From Chlorobiota bacterium (GTDB lineage Bacteria > Bacteroidota > Chlorobiia > Chlorobiales > Chlorobiaceae): a stretch of 64,000 nt of DNA. Every line of letters begins with the position of its first letter. Position 1 is the first letter of the stretch. The DNA lies in the NCBI GenBank assembly GCA_016868665.1, contig VGGK01000004.1, positions 36,654 to 100,653 of the forward strand, given 5' to 3'. A program made the position numbers and the translations under genes. Below the pieces are notes generated by a model. It was not told the DNA's origin and made no database searches. It was given only the letters and a program-made list of their open reading frames with translations. Shown one piece after another: positions 1-8,957 of the stretch.

Positions 1-257
1 ATGTCGGGGGTGAACTGGATGCGGCGGAACTGCAGATTCATGGATGCGGCGAACGATCGGACAATAAGTGTCTTTGCCAGCCCGGGCACGCCTTCGAGCA
101 GAATATGCCCGCCTGCAAGCAACGCGATGAATACCCTGCGGACGACCTCTTTCTGGCCGATGATGCATGAGGATATCTGTTCGGCGGCGCGATCGAGAAA
201 TACCGATGACTCCGCTATCTCGCGACCGAGTTCCTCAAGAACTGCTGCATGCTGCAT
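1..257 (-). CDS. MoxR-family AAA+ ATPase, N-terminal part (runs off left edge)
   Basis: Only the first 85 residues are in the window. They contain the IIGQ start of the MoxR AAA+ core and a Walker A motif GVPGLAKT at about residues 56-63, followed by the RIQFTPD segment that is diagnostic of MoxR proteins. The ATG at 257 is preceded by a strong G-rich ribosome binding site (GGGAGGGGGG). MoxR proteins are cytosolic chaperone-like ATPases, usually encoded beside von Willebrand-domain Bat proteins. BatC-like and BatD-like genes lie further right (4461 and 8958), so the batA/batB partners may lie beyond the left edge, which is inference. Confidence 0.85.
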   Translation of the reverse strand, partial: MQHAAVLEELGREIAESSVFLDRAAEQISSCIIGQKEVVRRVFIALLAGGHILLEGVPGLAKTLIVRSFAASMNLQFRRIQFTPD

Positions 258-314
258 ATTCGATCCCCCCTCCCTTTATGATATTGCGGAGCGCCTCTCC
301 CGGTACGGAACCGC

Positions 315-542
315 TCAGGGCTTTCTGTAAAGCCTCCTGAAACCCAGCACAAGCAGCGCAATGCCCGCAATCAGCGACGGCCATGTGTAGATATCCGGAA
401 TGTAGAAACCGCTGTTGAGAATGCCGAATTCGGGCGCCAGAAGAAGAATGAGGTCGGCGCCGACGAGGATCATGAGTACACCTGTAAAACTCACTTTGAC
501 CCTTGGTTTGCTATTGTTTGCCGGTTTGTTAGCTTTTGCCAT
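315..542 (-). CDS. Small two-segment membrane protein, unknown function
   Basis: A 75-residue protein with a basic, lysine-rich N-terminus (residues 1-17), a hydrophobic segment at about 18-38, a short polar part with aromatic residues, and a second hydrophobic segment at about 52-70 that ends in arginines and lysine. This fits a small inner-membrane hairpin protein. It is divergent from tsaD, with only 21 bases between the two starts, so their promoters must overlap. No family is recognised with confidence; the second half loosely resembles the LiaI/LiaF-type membrane domains. The gene is judged real because of its clean membrane topology and because it fills the gap between two conserved genes. 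Confidence 0.6.
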   Translation of the reverse strand: MAKANKPANNSKPRVKVSFTGVLMILVGADLILLLAPEFGILNSGFYIPDIYTWPSLIAGIALLVLGFRRLYRKP

Positions 543-563
543 ACGTCCAGAGAAAATGGTGCC

Positions 564-1619
564 ATGAATATATTAGGTATAGAAACAAGCTGCGATGAAA
601 CTTCAGCGGCCATTCTGATCGACGACAGAGTCGGTTCGAATGTCATCAGTTCGCAACGCTGCCACACCGGTTTCGGCGGAGTCGTACCGGAACTCGCCTC
701 AAGGGAGCACGAGCGGATGATCGTCCCCATTGTCGAGAGTGCCGTAACAGAAGCCAATATAACGAAAAATGAGCTCGATTGCATAGCGGCGACCGCGGGC
801 CCCGGCCTTATCGGCGCCGTCATGGTTGGCCTGTGTTTCGCCGAAGGCATGGCATTCGCCCTCGATATTCCGTTCGTACCGGTCAATCATATCGAGGCCC
901 ACATGTTTTCGGCCTTCATACCGGAATCGCCGAACCATCGCGTACCTGAAGGCCCGTTCATATCGCTCGTGGTATCCGGCGGCCATACCCTCCTGTCGCT
1001 CGTCCGCGAGGATCTCGGCTACGAGGTGATAGGCAGGACTCTCGACGACGCCGCCGGGGAGGCTTTCGATAAAACCGGCAAGATGCTCGGCCTGCCCTAT
1101 CCTGCAGGACCGGTTATCGACCGGCTCGCATCAACCGGCGACCCGCACTTTCATTCGTTTCCCAAAGCATTGACATCACAATCACAGACCAGCAGAAACT
1201 ACCGGGGCAACTTCGATTTCAGCTTTTCCGGCCTGAAAACGTCTGTGCTGACCTGGCTGCAGAAACACCCTCGGGATTTCGTTGCGGCTCATCTGAACGA
1301 TATCGCGGCATCGATCCAGCACGCAATCGTGAGCGTACTGGTCGAAAAGGCAATCGCCGCCGCACGGCACTTCCGCGTAAGTGCGGTTTCCGTTGCCGGA
1401 GGAGTAAGCGCAAACTCGGCACTTAGGGAAGCAATGAAGGAAGCGTGCGCGCGCCACGGCATCGATCTCCATATTCCGGGAACCGTCTATTCGACCGATA
1501 ATGCGGCCATGATCGCCTCGCTTGCCGGGCTGATGCTTTCGAAAGGCATGGTCGGCGATAACCGTTACGATGTCGCACCATTTGCAAGCTTTGGTGCCGC
1601 ATCCCGCAAGTCGCATTGA
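564..1619 (+). CDS. tsaD: tRNA N6-adenosine threonylcarbamoyltransferase TsaD
   Basis: TsaD transfers the threonylcarbamoyl group onto A37 of ANN-decoding tRNAs, working with TsaB and TsaE. The 351-residue length is normal. The N-terminus ([17 protein letters not shown]) is the ASKHA-fold signature of the family. The metal-binding HxxxH is seen as H109 and H113 (HIEAH), the glycine-rich phosphate loop VSGGHT follows at about 141-146, and the C-terminal [10 protein letters not shown] carries the third metal ligand. A GAGAAAATGG stretch precedes the ATG. The next gene, yajC, starts 66 bases after the stop. Confidence 0.97.
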   Translation: MNILGIETSCDETSAAILIDDRVGSNVISSQRCHTGFGGVVPELASREHERMIVPIVESAVTEANITKNELDCIAATAGPGLIGAVMVGLCFAEGMAFALDIPFVPVNHIEAHMFSAFIPESPNHRVPEGPFISLVVSGGHTLLSLVREDLGYEVIGRTLDDAAGEAFDKTGKMLGLPYPAGPVIDRLASTGDPHFHSFPKALTSQSQTSRNYRGNFDFSFSGLKTSVLTWLQKHPRDFVAAHLNDIAASIQHAIVSVLVEKAIAAARHFRVSAVSVAGGVSANSALREAMKEACARHGIDLHIPGTVYSTDNAAMIASLAGLMLSKGMVGDNRYDVAPFASFGAASRKSH

Positions 1620-1685
1620 AATAGTCAGCTTAATAGCGTACATTATTGTTCGTCTATCCATTTTTACACCTTTGACCATCCATTC

Positions 1686-2042
1686 ATGCACGAACTTATT
1701 TCAACACTGCTGCTTTTCGCTCCGCCAGCCGGAGGCCAGAATCCCAATCCCTTTATCCAGCTCGTTCCTCTCGTCCTTATTTTCGTCGTCTTCTACTTTT
1801 TCATGATCCGCCCACAGCAGAAAAAGCAGAAGGAACGGGAAAAGGTGCTCGACAGTTTAAAACGGGGCGACCGAATCGTTACGATCGGCGGGATTCATGG
1901 CACCGTAGCCGGTATAGATACGGAAAAGAAAACCGTCCTTGTACAGGTGGGCGACAACGTAAAACTGAAGTTTGACCGCACGGCGGTCGCCAATGTTGAC
2001 AGACAGGAATCGGGAGATAAACTTACTACTACGAAGGAATAA
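1686..2042 (+). CDS. yajC: Preprotein translocase accessory subunit YajC
   Basis: A 118-residue single-span inner-membrane protein that associates with SecDF and the Sec translocon. The hydrophobic segment lies at about residues 23-41 and is followed by the family hallmark MIRPQQKKQKER. The conserved soluble part (LKRGDRIVTIGGIHGTV) comes next. The start is the ATG at 1686; no clear Shine-Dalgarno sequence precedes it, as for several genes here. secD and secF are not nearby. carA starts 9 bases after the stop, so the two are probably co-transcribed although unrelated in function. Confidence 0.95.
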   Translation: MHELISTLLLFAPPAGGQNPNPFIQLVPLVLIFVVFYFFMIRPQQKKQKEREKVLDSLKRGDRIVTIGGIHGTVAGIDTEKKTVLVQVGDNVKLKFDRTAVANVDRQESGDKLTTTKE

Positions 2043-2051
2043 CAAACAAGC

Positions 2052-3161
2052 ATGCAAGAGACAAAGGCTCTACTGGTTTTGGAAAACGGATCCGTCTACA
2101 GGGGGACGGCATTCGGCCACATCGGCGAAGCATCAGGCGAAGTTGTCTTCAATACCTCTCATACCGGCTATCAGGAGATTCTTACCGATCCATCCTATGC
2201 CGGACAGATGGTGATAATGACCTATCCGCTTATCGGCAATTACGGCATCACCCCCGATGACAACGAATCGTCAAAAGTATGGGCTTCAGCCTTCATCGTT
2301 CGCGAAGTTTCGAATATCCACAGCAATTTCGAATCGTCGGGAAGTCTTGATGCCTACCTGAAGCAGGCGAAGGTGATGGGGCTTGCCGGTATAGACACAA
2401 GAAAACTGGTACGGGAAATCCGCGAGAAAGGTGCCATGCGCGGCGTGATCTCGGCGGTTGACTTCAACGAGGAAAACCTGAAAACGAGAGCGCTTTCCAT
2501 CCCGGAAATGACCGGACAGGACCTGGTGAAAACCGTCACTTCAACTGAAAATTACGTGCTTGACAAACCGGAAGCACGCTATCATGTCGCAGCATTCGAC
2601 TACGGCATAAAAACCAACATTCTCCGCATTCTGCAGAACTGCGGATGCAAGGTTACGGTGCTCAATGCCGCGACACCTGTCGAAGATGTGCTGAAACTCA
2701 ATCCGGACGGCGTGTTTCTCTCGAACGGACCCGGCGACCCTTCGGCGGTAGACTATGCCATCGACACCATCAGGGCGATAGCCGACTATAACCGCACGAC
2801 AAGGCCGCTGCCGGTCTTCGGCATCTGCCTCGGCCATCAGCTTCTCTCGCTGGCTTTCGGTGCCGAAACCTACAAACTGAAGTTCGGCCACCACGGCAGC
2901 AACCACCCTGTCAAAAACATGGAAAGCAGCAGAATCGAAATCACTTCGCAGAACCACGGGTTCGCTGTAAAAATGGATTCTCTTCCGGAAGATCTCGAAA
3001 TGACCCATCTCAACCTTTACGATCAGACGGTAGAGGGTATTCGGCACCGTTCGCTGCCCTGCTTCTCGGTACAGTACCATCCCGAGGCCGCACCCGGTCC
3101 GCACGATTCCCATTACCTCTTCGACCAGTTCACCGAAATGATGGACAAGGCGAAAAACTGA
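2052..3161 (+). CDS. carA: Carbamoyl-phosphate synthase small subunit
   Basis: CarA is the glutamine amidotransferase subunit that supplies ammonia to CarB for carbamoyl phosphate, used for pyrimidines and arginine. The 369-residue protein shows the N-terminal CPSase domain (residues 1-140, with [17 protein letters not shown]) and a class I GATase domain. The nucleophile C259 sits in FGICLGHQ, and the catalytic His-Glu pair is in the [10 protein letters not shown] segment near residue 344. An AAGGAA ribosome binding site lies upstream. carB is not in the window, so the two subunit genes are unlinked here. Confidence 0.97.
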   Translation: MQETKALLVLENGSVYRGTAFGHIGEASGEVVFNTSHTGYQEILTDPSYAGQMVIMTYPLIGNYGITPDDNESSKVWASAFIVREVSNIHSNFESSGSLDAYLKQAKVMGLAGIDTRKLVREIREKGAMRGVISAVDFNEENLKTRALSIPEMTGQDLVKTVTSTENYVLDKPEARYHVAAFDYGIKTNILRILQNCGCKVTVLNAATPVEDVLKLNPDGVFLSNGPGDPSAVDYAIDTIRAIADYNRTTRPLPVFGICLGHQLLSLAFGAETYKLKFGHHGSNHPVKNMESSRIEITSQNHGFAVKMDSLPEDLEMTHLNLYDQTVEGIRHRSLPCFSVQYHPEAAPGPHDSHYLFDQFTEMMDKAKN

Positions 3162-3201
3162 ACACCGGAAGTTTTTATAACCAAACAACCTTTCCGAAGA
3201 G

Positions 3202-4338
3202 ATGAAAAAAAGACTGTTCACCCCGGGGCCGACCCCTGTGCCTGAAAACGTGATGCTCCGCATGGCTGCACCCATCATCCATCACAGGAACCCCGAGTTC
3301 ATGGAAATCCTTACTCGCGTCCACGAGGATCTCAGGTATCTCTTCAGAACGACCCAACCTGTCGTGGTACTCAGCTGTTCGGGCACCGGTGGCATGGAAG
3401 CTGCCGTTTCGAGCGTTTTCAAACAGGGCGAAAAGGTCATTACCGTCAATGCGGGTAAATTCGGGGAACGCTGGGGACAGCTCGTACGGATTTTTACCGG
3501 CAACTGCATCGAGGAAAAGGTACAGTGGGGTACTGCCATTCAGCCCGAGCGCATGGCCGAGCTCCTCGTGCAGCACCCGGACGCGAGGGGCGTCTGCCTT
3601 ACCCATTCGGAAACATCCACCGGCACGGCTGCAGACATCAAGTCGCTTTGCTCGCTTATCCGCGAAAAATCGGATGCACTCATCCTTGTTGACGGCATTA
3701 CCGCTATCGGCGCCCATGAGTTCCATTTCGACGACTGGGGCGCGGACATCTGCATCACCGGTTCGCAGAAAGGACTCATGATGCCTCCGGGCCTCGCGCT
3801 TGTAGCCATGTCGGAAAGAGCCCAGGATGTCATCAATGCGCACACCAACAGCCAGCAGTACTATCTGAGCCTGAAAAAAGCACTGAAAGCCCATGCCGCC
3901 GAAGACACCCCGTTTACACCTGCCGTATCGCTCGTCATAGGTCTCGACGAGGCACTGCAGATGATCAAGGCAGAAGGCATAGAAAATATCTGGAAACGCC
4001 ATGAACGCCTTGCTTCGGCATGCCGCCAGGGATGCAGCGCGCTCGGCATGCAACTCTTCAGCGACTCCCCTTCTTTTGCCGTAACCCCGGTCTGGCTACC
4101 GGAAGGCGTCGACTGGTCGGCATTCAACAAGGCGTTGAAACAGAAAAACGGCATCACGGTAGCTGCCGGGCAGGACGAGTACAAAGGCAGAATTTTCCGG
4201 ATCTCCCACCTCGGGTTCTACGACGAACTCGACATGCTGACCGTTATCGGTGGTCTGGAACGCGCTCTGAAAGATATCTGCTACCCCTTCGAAACCGGAG
4301 CGGGAGTAAGCGCCGTCCAGAAAGCCTTCCTCGGCTGA
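3202..4338 (+). CDS. Class V aminotransferase of the alanine/serine-glyoxylate family
   Basis: A PLP-dependent aminotransferase of 378 residues. It opens with the family signature FTPGPTPVPE. It has the SETSTG substrate/PLP region at about residue 135 and the Schiff-base lysine K190 in TGSQKGLMMPPG. The family includes alanine-glyoxylate, serine-glyoxylate and serine-pyruvate aminotransferases, and some members act as phosphoserine aminotransferases in phototrophs. In an anaerobic green sulfur bacterium without photorespiration, a role in serine/glycine formation is more plausible than glyoxylate detoxification, but the sequence does not decide it. GAAGAG precedes the ATG. A strong terminator follows the gene. 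Confidence 0.85.
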   Translation: MKKRLFTPGPTPVPENVMLRMAAPIIHHRNPEFMEILTRVHEDLRYLFRTTQPVVVLSCSGTGGMEAAVSSVFKQGEKVITVNAGKFGERWGQLVRIFTGNCIEEKVQWGTAIQPERMAELLVQHPDARGVCLTHSETSTGTAADIKSLCSLIREKSDALILVDGITAIGAHEFHFDDWGADICITGSQKGLMMPPGLALVAMSERAQDVINAHTNSQQYYLSLKKALKAHAAEDTPFTPAVSLVIGLDEALQMIKAEGIENIWKRHERLASACRQGCSALGMQLFSDSPSFAVTPVWLPEGVDWSAFNKALKQKNGITVAAGQDEYKGRIFRISHLGFYDELDMLTVIGGLERALKDICYPFETGAGVSAVQKAFLG

Positions 4339-4363
4339 GAAGGAAAAACCCTTCTCACGAAAA

Positions 4364-4396
4364 AGCCGCCCGGGAAAATAACGGGCGGCTTTTTTA
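4364..4396 (+). terminator. Rho-independent terminator after the aminotransferase gene
   Basis: A perfect 9-bp stem (AGCCGCCCG at 4364-4372 with CGGGCGGCT at 4382-4390), a 9-base loop and a run of T residues at 4390-4396. It lies 26 bases after the stop codon and closes the tsaD-yajC-carA-aminotransferase unit. Confidence 0.9.
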
Positions 4397-4460
4397 TTGC
4401 TGCAACTTTTTCCGACTTCGGAATTCCCTCTCTATCTTTCGATAACGAACCACCCGGATC

Positions 4461-5135
4461 ATGATGCTGCTGTTCCTGCCCGTCATCCTGCTTGCAACCG
4501 CATGGAACCTGCCCCGTGAGTTCCGTGACTACCGGACGCTGCAGGAGGCTTACATGCTCTATGGTAACGGCGACTTCTCCGGCGCCGAACAACGCTACAT
4601 GCAAACGCTTGCAGAAACTCCCGGACAAAATGGCAGAAACAGCTTCGCCATTCGCTTCAATCTTGCAGGAACGCTTGCCATGCAGAAAAAGTATCTTCCG
4701 GCCCGCACTATCTACCGGAACCTTGCAATGAACCATCATGCGACCGAAGAGATCCGGAATGCGTCGATTTACAACGAGGGCAACTGCCTCGCCGAGGAGG
4801 CGCTCGAAGCTGGAAAGAGCGAACGGAAAAGAGAATTTTTCGAACAGGCCCTTCAGCGATATATCGCCGTGCTCCGCGATAAGCCTGGCGATATGGACGC
4901 ACGCATCAATTATGAAATCGTGCTCAGGATGCTTGAAAACCTTAATAACGGTTCCGGTAGCGAACAGGACAACCAGCTAGACCTGACAGAAACAGCTTCA
5001 TCGGCAAACGGAAGGATGAATGCTGCGGAGCGTCTGCTCCGGCAGGTGCAGATGCAGGAGAACCGGACGATGCTCCGGATTCCTCATGCATCGTCCGGGG
5101 GCAAGGAAGAACGGTCAGGCGGTAAAGACTGGTAG
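4461..5135 (+). CDS. BatC-like tetratricopeptide repeat protein
   Basis: A 224-residue protein with an N-terminal hydrophobic segment (residues 1-14) and TPR-type helical repeats, seen as YMLYGNGDFSGAEQRY near residue 31, FNLAGTLAMQKKYLPA near 68 and IYNEGNCLAEEAL near 101. The C-terminal AERLLRQVQMQENRTM resembles the conserved tail of BatC proteins, which work with BatA, B, D and MoxR in so-called aerotolerance operons of Bacteroidetes and spirochaetes. MoxR (left edge) and a BatD-like gene (8958) are close but not adjacent, so the usual operon appears dispersed. The downstream radical SAM gene starts 8 bases after the stop. Confidence 0.6.
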   Translation: MMLLFLPVILLATAWNLPREFRDYRTLQEAYMLYGNGDFSGAEQRYMQTLAETPGQNGRNSFAIRFNLAGTLAMQKKYLPARTIYRNLAMNHHATEEIRNASIYNEGNCLAEEALEAGKSERKREFFEQALQRYIAVLRDKPGDMDARINYEIVLRMLENLNNGSGSEQDNQLDLTETASSANGRMNAAERLLRQVQMQENRTMLRIPHASSGGKEERSGGKDW

Positions 5136-5143
5136 AGACTCCC

Positions 5144-6562
5144 ATGAATCAGACAAAAAAAGTCCTGCTGGTCTTTCTTCCATCCGAAAGCGGCGTCGAC
5201 GGCGCGCGGTCCCTTTACGACGAACCTGAAACCGGCTCCATCCGACAACGGTTCAACCACTCCGTCAGAACCCTCATCAAGCAGAGCCAGTTCGCCATTC
5301 CGCCACTCGCGCTGATGATCCTCGGCTCGATCGAGGTTCCGGGAGTCGAACAGCAGCTTTGCGATATGCGGTTCGAAGAGTTTCCTTACCGGAACGACTG
5401 GGATCTCGTGGGTATCAGCGTACAGACCGGTATGGCCCGCAAGGCGTTCGAACTTGCCGACAAACTGAGGAGGCAAGGCATTCCGGTAGCGCTTGGAGGC
5501 GCCCATGTCTCGCTCTTCCCGGATTCGTGCCGTTCCCACGCCGATCTGCTGGTGCACGGGGAAGCCGACGACATGTGGAAAACGGTACTCGAGGATCTCA
5601 GGGCGGGATCGCTGAAAACCGATTATCGCGCTGACGGATTTCCGGATCTGTCGCTGCCCCGTCCGGTCAGCAAGCATATGCTTCAGAGAAATCGATACTT
5701 CACAACAAACCTCATCCAGACAGGACGGGGGTGCCCGTACAACTGCGATTTCTGCAATGTCCACGTGCTGAACGGACGATCGCTGAGAAGACGCGCCATC
5801 AGCGACATCGTCGCCGAAGTCGGACGGTTTCTGCAGGATGACCGGCGAATTTTCTTTTTCGTGGACGACTCCGTCAATGCTGACCCGTCTTACGCCGAAG
5901 AACTTTTCCGGCGGCTGATCCCTTACCGTATCAGCTGGTTCGGTCAGGCGACCACGACGCTCGGCCAGCAGCCCCGCCTGCTTGAAGCATTCGCAAAATC
6001 GGGATGCCGCGCGCTGCTCGTCGGCATTGAGAGTGTGGAACCGGCAAGCAGAAACGCCCACCGCAAGAACCAGAACAAGGCCGCGGAACTCGCCGCGGCG
6101 ATCCGGAACATCCGGAACGCAGGAATCAGCCTCTACGGCAGTTTCATTTACGGCCTCGACGGCGATACGCTCGATACGCCTGCGGCCATTCTCGACTTCG
6201 TCTCGCAAACAAAGCTCGATGTGCCAGGCATAAACATCCTCCGCCCTACTCCCGGTACCGGAGTGTTCGACCGGCTCAGAGAAGAAGGCCGCCTGCTTTT
6301 CGATCCGGATGATCCTACGGCATTCCGGTACACATTCGGCCAGGAGATGCTCTACCGGCCGAAAAGAATTCCGCTCGACGCATTCGTCGAGAGCTACTCG
6401 ACGCTGACCCGGCAGCTTTTCTCGCCCGCACAATCCATCCGGAGAGGCATCGGCGCGCCAAGTGCAAAAACGGCCGTTCTCTTTTTCAACCTCTTCTACA
6501 CCCACCTCTACGGACTGTCGAGAAACGATCTTAAAAAACAGATTGCCTCACGGTTCGGCTGA
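5144..6562 (+). CDS. B12-binding radical SAM protein of the BchE-like family
   Basis: A 472-residue protein with an N-terminal cobalamin-binding Rossmann domain (about residues 1-160, with a GGAHVSLFP segment) and a radical SAM core with the iron-sulfur motif C197-PYN-C201-DF-C204. A C-terminal domain at about 370-472 has the look of DUF4070. Relatives in green sulfur bacteria include BchE, the C-8 and C-12 methyltransferases BchQ and BchR, and several uncharacterised paralogues; which one this is cannot be decided by eye. It directly precedes two c-type cytochrome genes. From memory, Chlorobaculum tepidum has the same order (CT0072-CT0073-CT0075), and that radical SAM paralogue is not the gene named bchQ or bchR. 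Confidence 0.8.
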   Translation: MNQTKKVLLVFLPSESGVDGARSLYDEPETGSIRQRFNHSVRTLIKQSQFAIPPLALMILGSIEVPGVEQQLCDMRFEEFPYRNDWDLVGISVQTGMARKAFELADKLRRQGIPVALGGAHVSLFPDSCRSHADLLVHGEADDMWKTVLEDLRAGSLKTDYRADGFPDLSLPRPVSKHMLQRNRYFTTNLIQTGRGCPYNCDFCNVHVLNGRSLRRRAISDIVAEVGRFLQDDRRIFFFVDDSVNADPSYAEELFRRLIPYRISWFGQATTTLGQQPRLLEAFAKSGCRALLVGIESVEPASRNAHRKNQNKAAELAAAIRNIRNAGISLYGSFIYGLDGDTLDTPAAILDFVSQTKLDVPGINILRPTPGTGVFDRLREEGRLLFDPDDPTAFRYTFGQEMLYRPKRIPLDAFVESYSTLTRQLFSPAQSIRRGIGAPSAKTAVLFFNLFYTHLYGLSRNDLKKQIASRFG

Positions 6563-6660
6563 AAAAACCATTTTGTCGTACGGCAAATTATTCATAAAAT
6601 TATAGCCAACGATTTTCAGTACCTGACACAACCACACAATCCATAATAACGGAGAACGCC

Positions 6661-7092
6661 ATGAAACGCTTTTTGCCAGTTTTCGCCGCCGGTATGCTCT
6701 GCCTTGGCGCATGCGGCCTTGAAAAACCGCCTGCCAAGCTCGAATTTCCGGAATCCAAGGAAGAAGCAGCAGCTCCGGCTGAAGCAGCAGCCCCCGCGGA
6801 AGCACCCGCAGCTGAAACGCCTGCCGATCCCAAACTTGCCGCCGGTAAAACCATATACGAATCAAAAGGATGCAACGGCTGTCACGATGCCGGCATGATG
6901 GGCGCTCCGAAACCGGGCGATAAAGCCGCATGGAAAGACCGCATCGCACAGGGCCTGGATGTGATGACCAAGAAATCGATCGAAGGATATACCGGATCTG
7001 CCGGCATGATGCCCGCCAGAGGCGGCAACCCCGACCTGACCGACGAAGAGGTAGGTAATGCCGTAGCATACATGGCCGAAATCTCTAAATAA
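6661..7092 (+). CDS. Monoheme cytochrome c lipoprotein
   Basis: A 143-residue membrane-tethered class I cytochrome c. The lipobox LGAC puts the lipidated cysteine at C18. A flexible Ala/Pro/Glu-rich linker (about residues 30-57) follows, then the heme site C71-NG-C74-H75. The probable axial methionine is in GMMPARGG (M116 or M117). The globular part closely resembles the c-555-type cytochrome encoded just downstream, so the two look like a duplication giving one anchored and one soluble carrier. It probably moves electrons in the periplasm toward the photosynthetic reaction centre. A TAACGGAGAACGCC stretch gives a good ribosome binding site. Confidence 0.9.
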   Translation: MKRFLPVFAAGMLCLGACGLEKPPAKLEFPESKEEAAAPAEAAAPAEAPAAETPADPKLAAGKTIYESKGCNGCHDAGMMGAPKPGDKAAWKDRIAQGLDVMTKKSIEGYTGSAGMMPARGGNPDLTDEEVGNAVAYMAEISK

Positions 7093-7123
7093 GCCATTTC
7101 AGGCACCGTTCGGATCTGAACAG

Positions 7124-7162
7124 AAAACGGAGCGCGTCCCATGGGCGATACTCCGTTTTTTT
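7124..7162 (+). terminator. Terminator after the cytochrome c lipoprotein gene
   Basis: Stem AAAACGGAG (7124-7132) pairs with CTCCGTTTT (7151-7159). A smaller inner hairpin around CCCATGGG lies in the loop, and a T run extends to 7162. It separates the lipoprotein cytochrome from the soluble cytochrome gene, which therefore probably has its own promoter in the 150-base gap that follows. Confidence 0.8.
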
Positions 7163-7310
7163 ACCCACCGGATAACTATATACGCATAAAAAATCCGCGA
7201 ACGTTTGGAAGGCTGATTTTTTAATGCTAAAATAACCGGCTTGAGGTTTTTTGCACAACCGGCACACGACCTAACATCAACAAATTTTAACTTTTGCAAG
7301 GGAGAATTCT

Positions 7311-7634
7311 ATGTCTCGTTTCGTATCTGCTGCTTTCTGCGCACTGTTTATGATCTCTTTCAGCCTGACCGATGCCAACGCCGCTACCGGCAAAGCTGTT
7401 TATGACGCAAGCTGCGCAGCATGCCACAAGGATGGCATCATGGGCGCCCCGAAAACCGGTAACAAGCCGGCCTGGACCGCCCGCATCGCCCAGGGCATGA
7501 ACGTATTGGTCGATAAATCCATCAAGGGTTACCAGGGCAAAAAAGGTTTGATGCCGGCTAAAGGCGGCAACGCGAAACTCTCCAACGCCGACGTCAAACT
7601 CGCCGTCGAGTACATGGTCAACCTGAGCAAATAA
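7311..7634 (+). CDS. Soluble periplasmic cytochrome c-555
   Basis: A 107-residue preprotein with a Sec signal peptide (residues 1-24, ending ANA) and a mature class I cytochrome of about 83 residues. Heme attaches at C35-AA-C38-H39, and the axial Met is M81 in GLMPAKGG. Size and sequence fit the c-555 (also called c-554) of green sulfur bacteria, which shuttles electrons from sulfide or thiosulfate oxidation to the reaction-centre cytochrome. AGGGAGAA just upstream of the ATG is a strong ribosome binding site, consistent with an abundant protein. A strong terminator follows. Confidence 0.9.
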   Translation: MSRFVSAAFCALFMISFSLTDANAATGKAVYDASCAACHKDGIMGAPKTGNKPAWTARIAQGMNVLVDKSIKGYQGKKGLMPAKGGNAKLSNADVKLAVEYMVNLSK

Positions 7635-7660
7635 GCTCGTTTCGCAAGCATTGCAGTAAA

Positions 7661-7688
7661 AGGCGGGAGCTCGATCTCCCGCCTTTTT
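7661..7688 (+). terminator. Terminator after cytochrome c-555 gene
   Basis: Perfect 9-bp stem AGGCGGGAG (7661-7669) with CTCCCGCCT (7676-7684), a 6-base loop and a T run at 7684-7688, located 27 bases after the stop codon. Confidence 0.9.
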
Positions 7689-7792
7689 GCGTTTATTCCG
7701 CTGCGCTCAGGGTTTTTCCAAACCGGTATTTCAGGAGGGACTCTCCTCTTCGTATATTAGCCTCCGCACCAAAAGCCAATCATGGAGAACGG

Positions 7793-8053
7793 ATGTACTA
7801 TTATTCAAGCGAGATGCTCGGTTTCGCAGCCGGCATCATCACCACGCTCGCGCTTCTGCCTCAGGCGCTGAAGATCGTCGCGACGCGCCAGACTCGCGAT
7901 ATAAGCCTCGTATGGGCTGTAAGCATGAATATCGGGATCGTGCTCTGGCTCCTCTACGGCCTTGAGAAAAACGACCTGCCGATGATAGGCGCCAACAGCG
8001 TTTCGCTGGCCCTGCTCTTCGTCATTCTCCTCTTCAAGCTTCGCTACCGGTAG
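7793..8053 (+). CDS. SemiSWEET/PQ-loop family small transporter
   Basis: An 86-residue membrane protein with three predicted spans (about residues 7-25, 38-56 and 62-82). The LPQ motif at the end of the first span and the helix pattern around NIGIVLWLLYG match bacterial SemiSWEET proteins (MtN3/saliva family), which dimerise to make a sugar or small-solute facilitator. The substrate is unknown. GGAGAACGG precedes the ATG. It stands alone between the cytochrome terminator and proC. Confidence 0.8.
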   Translation: MYYYSSEMLGFAAGIITTLALLPQALKIVATRQTRDISLVWAVSMNIGIVLWLLYGLEKNDLPMIGANSVSLALLFVILLFKLRYR

Positions 8054-8138
8054 AAAAACCGCGGTCACCCTGCTGGAAATAGCAGCGAAAAAACGTACAT
8101 ATCGTTACAACCAGTCACCAACAATTCCAGATTTACCG

Positions 8139-8942
8139 ATGAACAGACTCCACACCGGCTTTATCGGCACCGGCAGAATCGCCCGGGCGCTGATCGCAGG
8201 ACTTGCTGCAAAAGAGAACATGCAGTTATATGGCTTCGATACCCTGCCCGCTGCTATTGAAAGCGTATCGGCTGCCTACCCTGTCGATGCGGCCCCTTCA
8301 ATCGAAGCTCTTGCCGGAAAAGCTTCGGTTATCATCCTTTCAGTGAAGCCTTACCAGATAGAGGGCGTACTCGGTGAACTGAAACCCTTTCTTACCGACA
8401 AACATCTGCTTCTGAGCGTTGCTGCAGGCATTTCGTCGGAATTCATCCGCCGCCACACCTGCGACAAGGTGAAGGTCATCCGGGTTATGCCAAACACTCC
8501 GGCGTTTGCGGGCGAAGGGATGACCGCACTCTGCAGGGGAGCTGCCGCGAATGACGGGGATGTCGCTCTTGCCGAAGAACTGTTCAGGGCTATCGGGAGA
8601 ACCGTGGTGCTCGATGACGAAAGGCTCATGGATGCGGCTACAGCAGTATCGGGCAGCGGTCCGGCCTACATGTTCCATATCATCGCTTCGCTTGCGGAAG
8701 GGGGAGTGCAGTGGGGCCTTTCACGCGAAGATGCCCTGCTCCTGAGTGCGCAGACCATGCTCGGTGCGGCAAAAATGGTGCTCACGGGCAGCAAAAGCCC
8801 TGAAGAGCTGATCAGCGAAGTCACAACACCCGGCGGCACAACCGAAGCCGGACTGAAAGTGATGCAGGAGAGGAATATCAGGGAAATCCTTGTCGATACG
8901 GTAGCCGCAGCGGCAACCCGGTCGCGGGAACTGATGAAATAG
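8139..8942 (+). CDS. proC: Pyrroline-5-carboxylate reductase
   Basis: ProC carries out the last step of proline synthesis, NAD(P)H reduction of pyrroline-5-carboxylate. The 267-residue protein has the N-terminal nucleotide-binding motif GFIGTGRIARALIAGL and the RVMPNTPAFAGEGM segment. The C-terminal dimerisation signature is seen as SGSGPAYMFHI and VTTPGGTTEAGL. It has normal length for the family. The BatD-like gene starts 15 bases after the stop and is probably co-transcribed. Confidence 0.96.
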   Translation: MNRLHTGFIGTGRIARALIAGLAAKENMQLYGFDTLPAAIESVSAAYPVDAAPSIEALAGKASVIILSVKPYQIEGVLGELKPFLTDKHLLLSVAAGISSEFIRRHTCDKVKVIRVMPNTPAFAGEGMTALCRGAAANDGDVALAEELFRAIGRTVVLDDERLMDAATAVSGSGPAYMFHIIASLAEGGVQWGLSREDALLLSAQTMLGAAKMVLTGSKSPEELISEVTTPGGTTEAGLKVMQERNIREILVDTVAAAATRSRELMK

Positions 8943-8957
8943 CGATCGTTGGTAACC

